From JBDTNL01 sp039933785 (GTDB lineage: Bacteria; Acidobacteriota; Thermoanaerobaculia; Multivoradales; JAGPDF01), in contig JBDTNL010000079.1 in assembly GCA_039933785.1 (NCBI GenBank), forward strand, positions 1-15,722: 15,722 nt of DNA, read 5' to 3'. This document shows, one piece after another, positions 9,958-15,722 of this stretch. Position numbers and translations under genes: made by a program. Numbering within the stretch: the stretch's first letter is position 1; every line of letters starts with the position of its first letter. The notes under the pieces are model-generated. The model was not told the origin of the DNA. It saw only the letters and a list, made by a program, of their open reading frames with translations, and searched no databases.

Positions 9958-10518
9958 CTAGGTTCGGGCCGCCTCGGCATCGCCGGCATAGGAGAGTCGC
10001 CCACCGACAAGCCGTGCCGCAGCCGTGTACGGATGCGTCTGGGCGTTCTGAGCGCCCAAAATGTGGCGGACATCCAGGCCTCTAGCCTTGAGCTCGTCGG
10101 CGATCATCGACCGATGGCAACGCCACCAGACTGCTTCGGAGCACAAGATCGCGGTCCGGCCACCACGGGCGATATTCAGCAGGCGCTCGATACCCTCGAG
10201 AAACGGCGGTGTCTCCATGTAGTCGGCATAACCGCGGAACGAAGCGTTGCGCCAGGCCAGGTTCCGCGAGTCGGCCCGGACCGGGCGGCGACCGCCAAGC
10301 TCGACCAGGTGCTCGTAGCGAATGCCCGCGGCGACCAGCGCATCGTGGAGCGCGATCTTGTTGAAGTGGGGAAAGCGGCGCGAACCGGGATAGTGGCGCA
10401 CGTCGACCACGATCTCGATGCGATGAAGGCACAGGATGTCGATGAGCTCTTCGATCGTTCGGGTCGAGTGCCCGACGGTCCAGATCGTCAGCGCATCCGT
10501 GGGCTCCGCTTCGGCCAA
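9958..10518 (-). CDS. DUF488 family protein
   Basis: 186 residues. It shows the DUF488 signature: IWTVGHSTRTIEEL near the N-terminus, VVDVRHYPGSRRFPHFN at about 37-53, ELGGRR in the middle, and CSEAVWWRCHRSMIADEL toward the C-terminus, ending with VRHIL. The conserved Cys/His pair in the last motif is typical of the family, whose biochemical role is not established. The start is inferred as TTG 10518, 2 bases after the DUF2945 stop, because a stop lies close upstream in frame and the family motif begins at residue 12; GAAGG sits about 12 bases upstream. It is the last gene of the six-gene operon and is followed by a hairpin at 9857-9883. The length fits the family. Confidence 0.85.
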   Translation of the reverse strand: MAEAEPTDALTIWTVGHSTRTIEELIDILCLHRIEIVVDVRHYPGSRRFPHFNKIALHDALVAAGIRYEHLVELGGRRPVRADSRNLAWRNASFRGYADYMETPPFLEGIERLLNIARGGRTAILCSEAVWWRCHRSMIADELKARGLDVRHILGAQNAQTHPYTAAARLVGGRLSYAGDAEAART

Positions 10519-10520
10519 GC

Positions 10521-10739
10521 TCAGTCGCTACCCTTCTTGCGCAGAGCGGTGCCTTTGTGCATCGCGATGTGCTCGGTCGTATCGCTCTTGATCTCGTACT
10601 GCGGCTGTTCCGGGCTCGCGTGATGGGTGTAGCCCTTGTACGCGACATCCTGCGTGTGCACACGGAGGATGTGGCCGCTGACGTGCCCGGCCTCCGAGTT
10701 CCATGAGACGTGGTCGCCGACCTTGAATTGTCTGGTCAT
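10521..10739 (-). CDS. DUF2945 (HVA1/Tudor-like) small protein
   Basis: 72 residues. It begins FKVGDHVSWNSEAGHVSG and continues with GYTHHASPEQPQYEIKSD and HIAMHKGTALR, the complete pattern of DUF2945, a short SH3/Tudor-like beta barrel ('hypervirulence-associated TUDOR domain') of unknown role. The ATG shares the ATGA junction with the stop of the AlkA-like gene upstream. A strong Shine-Dalgarno, AGGAGGGGG at 10746-10754, sits 6 bases before it inside that gene. It is cotranscribed with a DNA glycosylase and DUF488. A nucleic-acid-associated role is plausible from fold and neighbours but not shown. Confidence 0.88.
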   Translation of the reverse strand: MTRQFKVGDHVSWNSEAGHVSGHILRVHTQDVAYKGYTHHASPEQPQYEIKSDTTEHIAMHKGTALRKKGSD

Positions 10740-11707
10740 TTCCGTCCCCCTCCTACTTTGGTCCGTGGCTCGAGCTCCTCTTCCGCGAGCGGTGCCGGCT
10801 TGATCAGCCCGCGGCCGAGGAGCTGCGCGCCCAGCGAATAGAAATAGAGATAGCCCCGGCGCTCCCCGAAGCGCTCAGCCACCACCGCCGAGATCGGGCC
10901 CGGATCGAGGGCGAGGAGCGCTCCCAGGCCGCGGGCGACGCCCGTGTCACTGGGCGGAAACACCTCGGTTCGACCGAACCCGCGAAGCAGCACGACCGCC
11001 GCGCTCCAAGGACCGATGCCCGGCTCCTCCGTGAGGGCGGCCAGCGCTTCCGGCGTGGGGAGCGCCGCCACGCTCTCCTCGGTCAGCTGGCGCGAAACGA
11101 TTCGCGCGGCTAGATGCTGAAGAGTCTCGGCCTTCTTACGGCTCAAACCCAGCGACCTGAGCGACTCGATGTCGGCCTGGGCGATGACCTCCGGTTCTGG
11201 GAACGCGAGCCACCGCCTTCCTCCGACCTCGAGCTGGGCTCCGAAACGCTCGACCATGCGCCCCACGATCGAGACGCCAGCGTCGAGGCTGAGCTGCTGA
11301 AAGGGGACCACGCTCGCGAAGGTCTCAAAGAGCGTCGGGAACCGCGGCGGGCGCATGCCGCGGAGCGCGAGTGCTGTCGAGCGGAGCCCTCGCACACTCT
11401 CCGCCCATGGTTGAACAGCGGCCAACTCCACGTCGAGGCCCAGCATTCTCCCGAGCGCGGCGGCGATGAATCCTCGCGTGGCAAGCGACGGCTCGCCGTT
11501 GAGGACGGCGAAGCGGACATCGGGTTGGTCGACCGATCCCAGGTTTCGAGTCTCGACGAGCAGCACGCCTTCGGGAGTGGCCAAGGCGCGTCGATACGCT
11601 TCGTCTTCCCATATATCCACCCGATTCAAGGGCCGCCGCTGGAGCACTCGCACCGTCGCCTCGAGGTGGAAGGGAGCCCTCGTCCGCAAGGGCCAGTCGT
11701 GCTTCAA
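10736..11707 (-). CDS. AlkA-like DNA-3-methyladenine glycosylase (HhH-GPD family)
   Basis: 323 residues from the TTG start. The HhH-GPD superfamily core is clear: TLFETFASVVPFQQLS (about 125-140), RSLGLSRKKAETLQHLA (184-200), the helix-hairpin-helix EEPGIGPWSAA (227-237), and the catalytic aspartate D254 in FPPSDTGV. AlkA-type enzymes excise alkylated bases, starting base-excision repair in the cytoplasm. The N-terminal ~110 residues match the AlkA N-terminal domain in length. The start at TTG 11707 is chosen because AGGGGGG (11714-11720) lies 6 bases upstream and the codon overlaps the previous TGA (TTGA). The frame could run back to 11869 only by lying antiparallel in frame space to the DUF2090 gene. 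The substrate range (alkylpurine or other damage) cannot be told from sequence alone. Confidence 0.85.
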   Translation of the reverse strand: MKHDWPLRTRAPFHLEATVRVLQRRPLNRVDIWEDEAYRRALATPEGVLLVETRNLGSVDQPDVRFAVLNGEPSLATRGFIAAALGRMLGLDVELAAVQPWAESVRGLRSTALALRGMRPPRFPTLFETFASVVPFQQLSLDAGVSIVGRMVERFGAQLEVGGRRWLAFPEPEVIAQADIESLRSLGLSRKKAETLQHLAARIVSRQLTEESVAALPTPEALAALTEEPGIGPWSAAVVLLRGFGRTEVFPPSDTGVARGLGALLALDPGPISAVVAERFGERRGYLYFYSLGAQLLGRGLIKPAPLAEEELEPRTKVGGGRK

Positions 11708-12684
11708 AGCCGTCCCCCCTCGTTTTCCCAGCGGCGCAAGGCCCGGCGGGTGAGATGCGCCGCGTGAGCCGCCGAGCCCGGAGTCAGTTCGAAGATGTCC
11801 GCCCACTCTCGGTATCGCCGGGCGATTTGCGCCACGGCCGCGTCGCGCGTCAGGCGATGGTGGCGCCACTCGAACAGCGCATCCCAGAACGTGCTCCGAC
11901 CGACGGCGAAGCCGACGAATCCCGGCACGCCCGCCGCCGTCGTCAGCCAGCTCGATACTCTCTTCAGGTCGGCCCCTCGGCCGAGAACGATGCAGGCGAC
12001 GCGGTCTCGGCCATTCCGGCGCGCGGCTTCAACCACGTTCGCGCAGTCCTCGGCACGATCGAGACCCTCGACTTTCCAAACGTCAGGCTCGACCCCGGCC
12101 TCCTGCAGCTCGAGGATCGCGTTCACCATATGCCGCGGGCGGCGGGCAAGATCGTAGACCCGAGGGTCGCCGCCGAGCTGCTCGAGCTCCGCCGGCTCCG
12201 CGGGGACGAGCAACTCGAACAAGAGCTTTCGCTCCGTGCCGCGAAGATACTCCGAGAGGCGTCGGAGGCGATTTGCCTGCCGACGGTTCATCGCCTTGTC
12301 GCCCGCGGGGTTGTAGCGCACGAGAACCTTGCAGAAGGTGGGGGCGAAGGTCTCGATATGGCGGGCGAAGTCCTCTCCATATTCGAAAGTGAACTCGGCC
12401 TGGCCGCTCTTTTCAGCGGGGCAGGCGGTCATGATTCCCTGGCTCGCGGCGTCGCGCAGAAGATCAGCACCAAACTGCTCGTCCACAAGAATGGCGGCAG
12501 GCTCCCGCGGAACTCCGCCCGCGACCGCGGCCTGGAAGCCGTCGTAGACCAACCGCTTGGCGGCGGTCACGCTCGCGACCTGTTCCGGGCTCAGGGGAGG
12601 CTTCAAGCCGAAGAGTCCGGACTCGAAGGACTCGCGATGATCGAAGGGCAGCAGATACAGCGGTCGATCGAACCCAAGAGTCAT
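11704..12684 (-). CDS. DUF2090 / IolC-C-like aldolase (2-deoxy-5-keto-gluconate-6-P aldolase domain)
   Basis: 326 residues. It opens with RPLYLLPFDHRESF and continues with AAKRLVYDGF, ILVDEQFGADLL, ACPAEKSGQAEF, FCKVLVRYNPAGD, LLFELLVPA, VWKVEGLD, CIVLGRGAD and GFVGFAVGRSTFWDAL. This is the DUF2090 TIM-barrel, found as the C-terminal half of some IolC kinases and as free proteins, and annotated as 2-deoxy-5-keto-D-gluconate-6-phosphate aldolase. Candidate catalytic lysines lie in PAEKSG, FCKVLV and WKVEG. The ATG at 12684 shares ATGA with the ferredoxin stop; a longer frame to 12876 only overlaps the ferredoxin gene. No other inositol gene is near, so its substrate here is unknown. It is translationally coupled to the glycosylase gene downstream. 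Confidence 0.8.
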   Translation of the reverse strand: MTLGFDRPLYLLPFDHRESFESGLFGLKPPLSPEQVASVTAAKRLVYDGFQAAVAGGVPREPAAILVDEQFGADLLRDAASQGIMTACPAEKSGQAEFTFEYGEDFARHIETFAPTFCKVLVRYNPAGDKAMNRRQANRLRRLSEYLRGTERKLLFELLVPAEPAELEQLGGDPRVYDLARRPRHMVNAILELQEAGVEPDVWKVEGLDRAEDCANVVEAARRNGRDRVACIVLGRGADLKRVSSWLTTAAGVPGFVGFAVGRSTFWDALFEWRHHRLTRDAAVAQIARRYREWADIFELTPGSAAHAAHLTRRALRRWENEGGRL

Positions 12685-12935
12685 GGCGGGACCAGGCCGA
12701 AGTGCTCGTAGTTCTTGGCGATGAACGCGCGCCATCTGTCGGGGACTTCTTCCTGGGGAAAGATCGCCTGCACCGGGCAGGCGTCGACGCAGAGCCCGCA
12801 GTCGATGCACTCCTCGGCCTGGATGTAGAGAATCTCCCAGTCCTCGTTCTTGCCGTAAATGCAATCGACCGGGCACACGTCGACGCAGGCGGTGTCCTTC
12901 ACTCCAATGCAGGGTTCGGTGATGATGTGGGTCAT
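12681..12935 (-). CDS. fdxA: 7Fe ferredoxin ([3Fe-4S][4Fe-4S]), FdxA type
   Basis: 84 residues. Cysteines fall at 9, 17, 21, 25, 43, 46, 49 and 53. By the Azotobacter FdI pattern, C9, C17 and C53 bind the [3Fe-4S] cluster and C21, C43, C46 and C49 the [4Fe-4S] cluster, with C25 free. The motifs ACVDVCPVDCIY and CIDCGLCVDACP are diagnostic. The position corresponding to C11 of FdI is Gly. It is a small cytoplasmic one-electron carrier. GAGAGG at 12942-12947 precedes the ATG by 6 bases. It lies 24 bases after a Fe-S type regulator and overlaps the start of the DUF2090 gene by ATGA. Its regulation by that regulator is a natural inference. Confidence 0.93.
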   Translation of the reverse strand: MTHIITEPCIGVKDTACVDVCPVDCIYGKNEDWEILYIQAEECIDCGLCVDACPVQAIFPQEEVPDRWRAFIAKNYEHFGLVPP

Positions 12936-12959
12936 CGATGGCCTCTCGATCTCAAACGT

Positions 12960-13673
12960 TCAAACAACGCGGCCCGCTGCTGCCGGGACCGCGGTGACGA
13001 GATAGCTGCAACAGGCATCGCCGTCCGGCCGATAGCCGGTGCGCTCCAACGACCGCCCGAGCAGCGACTCGAGCAGTATTTGCTCGAAACGGCACGGAAG
13101 CTGGGTCACGGCGACCAGATCGCGCAGCGGGCAGTGACAGAGCCGCAACGTTGCCGCGGGAGCGGTCGCGGTATCGGACTTGGACTCGGACTCGAACTCG
13201 GACTCGGACTCGGACTCGGTCCGAAGCTCGGCCAGAAAGCCTTCCTCCGAGAGGACCCGCGCGACTTCCTGCAGCCGTTCGCCGCCGTCGAGCCCCTCTA
13301 CCCGCTTCATGAGACGCTCCCGCCGGCGCTCCGTGCGCTCGACGAAGAAGCCTTCGAGCAGACCTCCCTGTCCGTTGGCAAGAAGGAAGCGAGCCAGGTC
13401 CGCCAGCAGCTCCCCTTCCCGGCGCGGGAACAGTGCGTCGCCCTCAGCGGTCAGGCGGTAGACGATCTGCGGACGTCCGGGGCCGGAGCGCCGCACGCCG
13501 CTGCGCTCGACCAAGCGCGCGCCGACCAGCGCCGCGAGATGGCTGCGAACGGTCTCACGCGCCACGCCGATGTCATGCTCGAGGCCCGCAAGGGTCACCT
13601 CGCCGGCGCGCTTGATCAACTCGAGGAGAGTGCGCTGGCTCTCGCCGAGCCCCGGGCCGTGCAGGTCGTCCAC
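12960..13673 (-). CDS. SufR-like Fe-S-binding winged-helix transcriptional regulator
   Basis: 237 residues. A winged-helix DNA-binding domain occupies about residues 12-76 (ESQRTLLELIKRAGEVTL, ETVRSHLAAL, wing GPGRPQIVYRLT). The C-terminal part has C179-x-C181P-x12-C194 and then C221/C222 after LLGRSLERT, matching the Cys layout of SufR-type regulators, in which a Fe-S cluster controls DNA binding. A Ser/Glu-rich insert at residues 152-165 is encoded by a hexanucleotide repeat and separates the two parts. GTG is the start (13673); no Shine-Dalgarno is seen, and the divergent promoter lies directly upstream. It heads the operon and precedes fdxA by 24 bases. It probably regulates its own operon and the divergent peroxidase gene. 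Exact SufR function is inferred. Confidence 0.8.
   Translation of the reverse strand: MDDLHGPGLGESQRTLLELIKRAGEVTLAGLEHDIGVARETVRSHLAALVGARLVERSGVRRSGPGRPQIVYRLTAEGDALFPRREGELLADLARFLLANGQGGLLEGFFVERTERRRERLMKRVEGLDGGERLQEVARVLSEEGFLAELRTESESESEFESESKSDTATAPAATLRLCHCPLRDLVAVTQLPCRFEQILLESLLGRSLERTGYRPDGDACCSYLVTAVPAAAGRVV
13175..13216. repeat. Imperfect hexanucleotide tandem repeat (cggact)n in regulator gene
   Basis: Seven consecutive 6-base units are seen, five exact cggact plus one tggact and one cgaact. On the minus strand this encodes alternating Ser and Glu (residues about 152-165 of the regulator). Because the unit is 6 bases, gain or loss of units keeps the reading frame. Confidence 0.85.
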
Positions 13674-13687
13674 GTGAGGACGCTACG

Positions 13688-13710
13688 CTTGACGATCGGC
13701 TTTTGTCAAG
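13688..13710. promoter_or_regulatory. Inverted repeat in divergent regulator/AhpD promoter (putative operator)
   Basis: CTTGAC at 13688-13693 and GTCAAG at 13705-13710 are perfect inverted arms 11 bases apart. They lie in the 55-base gap between the regulator gene and the AhpD-like gene. Each arm contains a TTGAC -35-like hexamer, one per strand. A repressor bound here would cover both -35 boxes. Operator function is inferred. Confidence 0.5.
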
Positions 13711-13718
13711 ATTAATAT
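13689..13718 (+). promoter_or_regulatory. Sigma-70-like promoter for AhpD-like gene
   Basis: TTGACG (13689-13694), an 18-base spacer and TAATAT (13713-13718) form a near-consensus promoter. Transcription would start near 13725, only about 4 bases before the ATG at 13729, and no Shine-Dalgarno is seen, which suggests a leaderless mRNA. AT-rich sequence here contrasts with the surrounding GC-rich DNA. Confidence 0.65.
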
Positions 13719-13728
13719 GTAAACAACC

Positions 13729-14205
13729 ATGAAAAGCCTCAGCGCACCGGAACCGCGACTCGATGCCCAGTCCATCGCCCCCCAGGCCTACGAGGCGCTC
13801 TTGGCCCTCGAACGCTACCTCCACCAGAGCGGCATCGAAGCCTCTCTGATCGAGCTCGTGAAGCTGCGCGCCTCGCAGCTCAACGGCTGCGCCTATTGCA
13901 TCGACAAGCACACCAAGGACGCTCGGGCCGCGGGCGAGACCGAGCAGCGCCTCTATTTGCTCGATGCCTGGCGCGAATCGCCGTTCTACTCGCCGCGCGA
14001 GCGGGCGGCGCTTGGCTGGACCGAGGCGGTGACGCGCATTGCCGAGTCCCGCGTGCCTGATACCGTGTACGAGGAGGCGCGGCAGCACTTCTCGGAGAAG
14101 GAACTGGTCGATCTCAACTGGGTGGTGGTGGCGATCAACGCCTGGAACCGGATCGCCATTCCCTTCCGCGCGCTTCCCGGCAGCGATGAGCCCCCTTCTC
14201 AATGA
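13729..14205 (+). CDS. AhpD-like / carboxymuconolactone decarboxylase family alkylhydroperoxidase
   Basis: 158 residues. The AhpD core is present: ELVKLRASQLNGCAYCIDKHTKDARAAG, with CxxCxxxH at about residues 54-61, preceded by the family's helical lead-in and followed by WRESPFYSPRERAALGWTEA. The two cysteines and the histidine are the redox-active site of AhpD-like peroxidases and reductases in the cytoplasm. The length and motif order match the single-domain carboxymuconolactone decarboxylase-like family rather than the true decarboxylase. The ATG follows a promoter by only a few bases and has no Shine-Dalgarno. It is divergent from a Fe-S regulator and 43 bases before the E1 gene. A role in peroxide or redox stress fits the neighbours. 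Confidence 0.88.
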   Translation: MKSLSAPEPRLDAQSIAPQAYEALLALERYLHQSGIEASLIELVKLRASQLNGCAYCIDKHTKDARAAGETEQRLYLLDAWRESPFYSPRERAALGWTEAVTRIAESRVPDTVYEEARQHFSEKELVDLNWVVVAINAWNRIAIPFRALPGSDEPPSQ

Positions 14206-14248
14206 GTCAATGCATCGACGAGACGATGCGTCCCGTCAGGAGATCCGC

Positions 14249-15722
14249 GTGTCCGAGCCCAGCGTTTTGACTCCACCGCTCACCCCGTCGGCGGGCCTCG
14301 CCGAGACCCTGGCGCAACTCGATCCGAGCCGCGACGAGCTCGAACGCTGGTATGCGCTGATGCATCTCGGCCGCATCCTCGATGACAAGGCCCCGAACTA
14401 TCTCAAGCAGAACCTCGGCTGGTCGTACCACGCGCCGGCGGCGGGCCACGATGGAATTCAGATCGCGCTCGGGGTGACCTTTCGCCAGAGCCACGACTAC
14501 CTCTTTCCGTACTACCGCGACCTCTCGACCTGTCTCGCGGCCGGGCTCTCCGCCGAGGAGATTCTGCTCAACGGCATGTCCAAGCGCGACGACGTGGCCT
14601 CGGGCGGCCGCCACATGTCGAACCATTTCGCCAAGCCGGCGATCCACATCCAGAACGTGTCTTCGAGTGTCGCGAATCATGCACAGCACGCCGCGGGGCT
14701 CGCTCGGGCGGTGAAGACCTATGGTTCGGACGCCATCGTCTTCTGCTCGCTCGGCGAGTCCTCGACCTCCGAGGGGTATTTCTATGAAGCGGTGAACGGC
14801 GCCTCGCGCGAACAGCTGCCGGTGGTCTTCGTGGTGCAAGACAACGGCTACGGCATCTCGGTGCCGAAGAGCGATCAGACCGCGAACCGTTTTGCCTCGG
14901 ACAACTTCTCCGGCTTCCTGAACGTCTCGATCCTCCACTGCGACGGCACCGACCTCTTCGACTCGCTGCGCGCGATGCGCGAGGCGGTGGCGTTCGCGAG
15001 CTCGGGCGCGGGCTGTGCGCTGGTGCACGCTCAATGCGTGCGCATCCACTCGCATTCCAATTCCGACCGGCACGAGCTTTACCGCTCGCCCGAGGAGCTC
15101 GCCGCCGCGCTCGCCGGCGATCCGCTGCCGCGCTTGCGCTCCGCGCTGATCGAGGGCGGGGCGTTCTCGGAGGCCGAAATCGTTGCCCTCGAGGACGCCA
15201 ACCGCAAGATCTACGAGGACTCCGCCGACCGCGCGCGCAACGCGCCCAACCCCGATCCGGCTTCGATTCTCGACTTCGTCTCGCCCACGCCCTGGACACC
15301 CGCGGGCGACGGCCTCGCCGCTCTCGCTACGACGCCCGACACGGTTGAAGGGCAGCCCGCGCCCGAGATGTCGCTCATCCAGGCGCTCAACGGCACGCTC
15401 AAGGAGCTCTTTCGCGAGAACCCCGACACGTTCATCTGGGGCCAAGACGTCGCCTACAAAGAGAAGGGCGGGATCTTCAACGTCACCAAGGGCATGCAGG
15501 CGGAGTTCGGACCGCGTCGGGTGTTCAATGGTCCGATCGCGGAAGATTTCATTCTCGGCACCGCGGATGGCTTTTCGCGCTTCGACGACAAGATCCGCGT
15601 CGTCGTCGAGGGCGCCGAATTCGCCGACTACTTCTGGCCCGCGGCCGAGCAGATGGTCGAGATGTCACACGAGTACTGGCGCACGAACGGCCAGTTCACG
15701 CCCAACGTGACCGTGCGTCTCG
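14249..15722 (+). CDS. Fused alpha-beta E1 component of 2-oxoacid dehydrogenase (3' partial)
   Basis: 491 residues are visible and the frame is open to the window end. The alpha part (about 20-345) has LGRILDDKAPN, GHDGIQIALG, LFPYYRD, GGRHMSNHF, the thiamine-diphosphate site GESSTSEGYFYEAVNGAS with N199 in QDNGYGIS, and HSHSNSDRHELYR in the phosphorylation-loop region. The beta part starts at about 373 (MSLIQALNGTLKELF) and has IWGQDVAYKEKGG, FNGPIAEDFILG with the conserved Glu, and EFADYFWPAAEQM. Such one-chain E1 proteins carry out decarboxylation of pyruvate or branched 2-oxoacids and load the lipoyl E2. The usual GDG magnesium motif is GES. The GTG start is preceded by AGGAG (14238-14242) with a 6-base spacer; in-frame ATGs at 14186 and 14210 are less well placed. 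The substrate is not resolvable here. Confidence 0.9.
   Translation, partial: MSEPSVLTPPLTPSAGLAETLAQLDPSRDELERWYALMHLGRILDDKAPNYLKQNLGWSYHAPAAGHDGIQIALGVTFRQSHDYLFPYYRDLSTCLAAGLSAEEILLNGMSKRDDVASGGRHMSNHFAKPAIHIQNVSSSVANHAQHAAGLARAVKTYGSDAIVFCSLGESSTSEGYFYEAVNGASREQLPVVFVVQDNGYGISVPKSDQTANRFASDNFSGFLNVSILHCDGTDLFDSLRAMREAVAFASSGAGCALVHAQCVRIHSHSNSDRHELYRSPEELAAALAGDPLPRLRSALIEGGAFSEAEIVALEDANRKIYEDSADRARNAPNPDPASILDFVSPTPWTPAGDGLAALATTPDTVEGQPAPEMSLIQALNGTLKELFRENPDTFIWGQDVAYKEKGGIFNVTKGMQAEFGPRRVFNGPIAEDFILGTADGFSRFDDKIRVVVEGAEFADYFWPAAEQMVEMSHEYWRTNGQFTPNVTVRL

Noticed and set aside
11708..11869. N-terminal extension of the AlkA-like protein
   Set aside because: Overlaps the well-supported DUF2090 C-terminus. 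TTG 11707 has an ideal Shine-Dalgarno and the TTGA overlap.
11755..13715. Two long plus-strand ORFs (318 and 337 residues)
   Set aside because: Both lie antisense to the DUF2090, ferredoxin and regulator genes, which have diagnostic motifs. The plus products are low-complexity.
14212..14229. Small hairpin GCATCG-6-CGATGC before the E1 gene
   Set aside because: Only a 6-base stem, no T-run; too weak to call a terminator or attenuator.
14207..15445. 412-residue minus-strand ORF opposite the E1 gene
   Set aside because: Low-complexity Arg/Val/Gly/Glu product with no recognisable motif. The plus frame over the same bases encodes a clear E1 alpha-beta protein, so this is a GC-driven shadow.

Overview
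The window is high-GC, densely coding bacterial DNA. Several traits together suggest an Acidobacteriota-like organism or another high-GC aerobic Gram-negative lineage: a cbb3-type oxidase cluster, an IPTL-CTERM sorting signal, a fused 2-oxoacid dehydrogenase E1 and an AlkA/ferredoxin operon. This placement is an inference; no rRNA or taxonomic marker is present.

Region 1 (1-4944, + strand) is the 3' part of a cbb3 cytochrome oxidase operon. It begins inside a CcoO-like gene whose C-terminus carries two extra c-type heme domains. Then follow CcoS, a free-standing protein resembling only the N-terminal membrane anchor of CcoP, two tiny single-helix proteins (33 and 30 aa) with strong ribosome binding sites, a TauE/SafE (DsbD_2-like) membrane protein, and the copper P-type ATPase CcoI. 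The layout suggests a rearranged oxidase: CcoP's hemes appear to sit on CcoO, while its anchor is a separate peptide. CcoI has an unusual DKTGC phosphorylation motif.

Region 2 (4895-8891) holds an unrecognised, possibly HEAT-like gene on the minus strand. It is divergent from a second copper ATPase (CopA type, 6405-8891) with YHS and two CPM..CGM metal-binding domains at its N-terminus.

Region 3 (8826-9957) holds a secreted DUF3494 (ice-binding/adhesin) gene with an IPTL-CTERM signal. It is broken by two opposite frameshifts, so it is either a pseudogene or affected by sequencing errors. Its upstream leader contains two perfect hairpins.

Region 4 (9958-13673, - strand) is a tight six-gene operon, in transcription order: SufR-like Fe-S transcriptional regulator, 7Fe ferredoxin, DUF2090 aldolase-like protein, AlkA-like DNA glycosylase, DUF2945 and DUF488. 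Four of the five junctions are stop/start overlaps or 2-base gaps. The operon is divergent from an AhpD-like peroxidase gene (13729-14205). The 55-base divergent promoter carries an inverted repeat whose arms look like the two -35 boxes.

Region 5 (14249-end, + strand) is a fused alpha-beta E1 component of a thiamine-diphosphate 2-oxoacid dehydrogenase, cut by the window end. There is no tRNA, rRNA, CRISPR array, insertion sequence or intact mobile element. No gene-free stretch exceeds about 255 bases.
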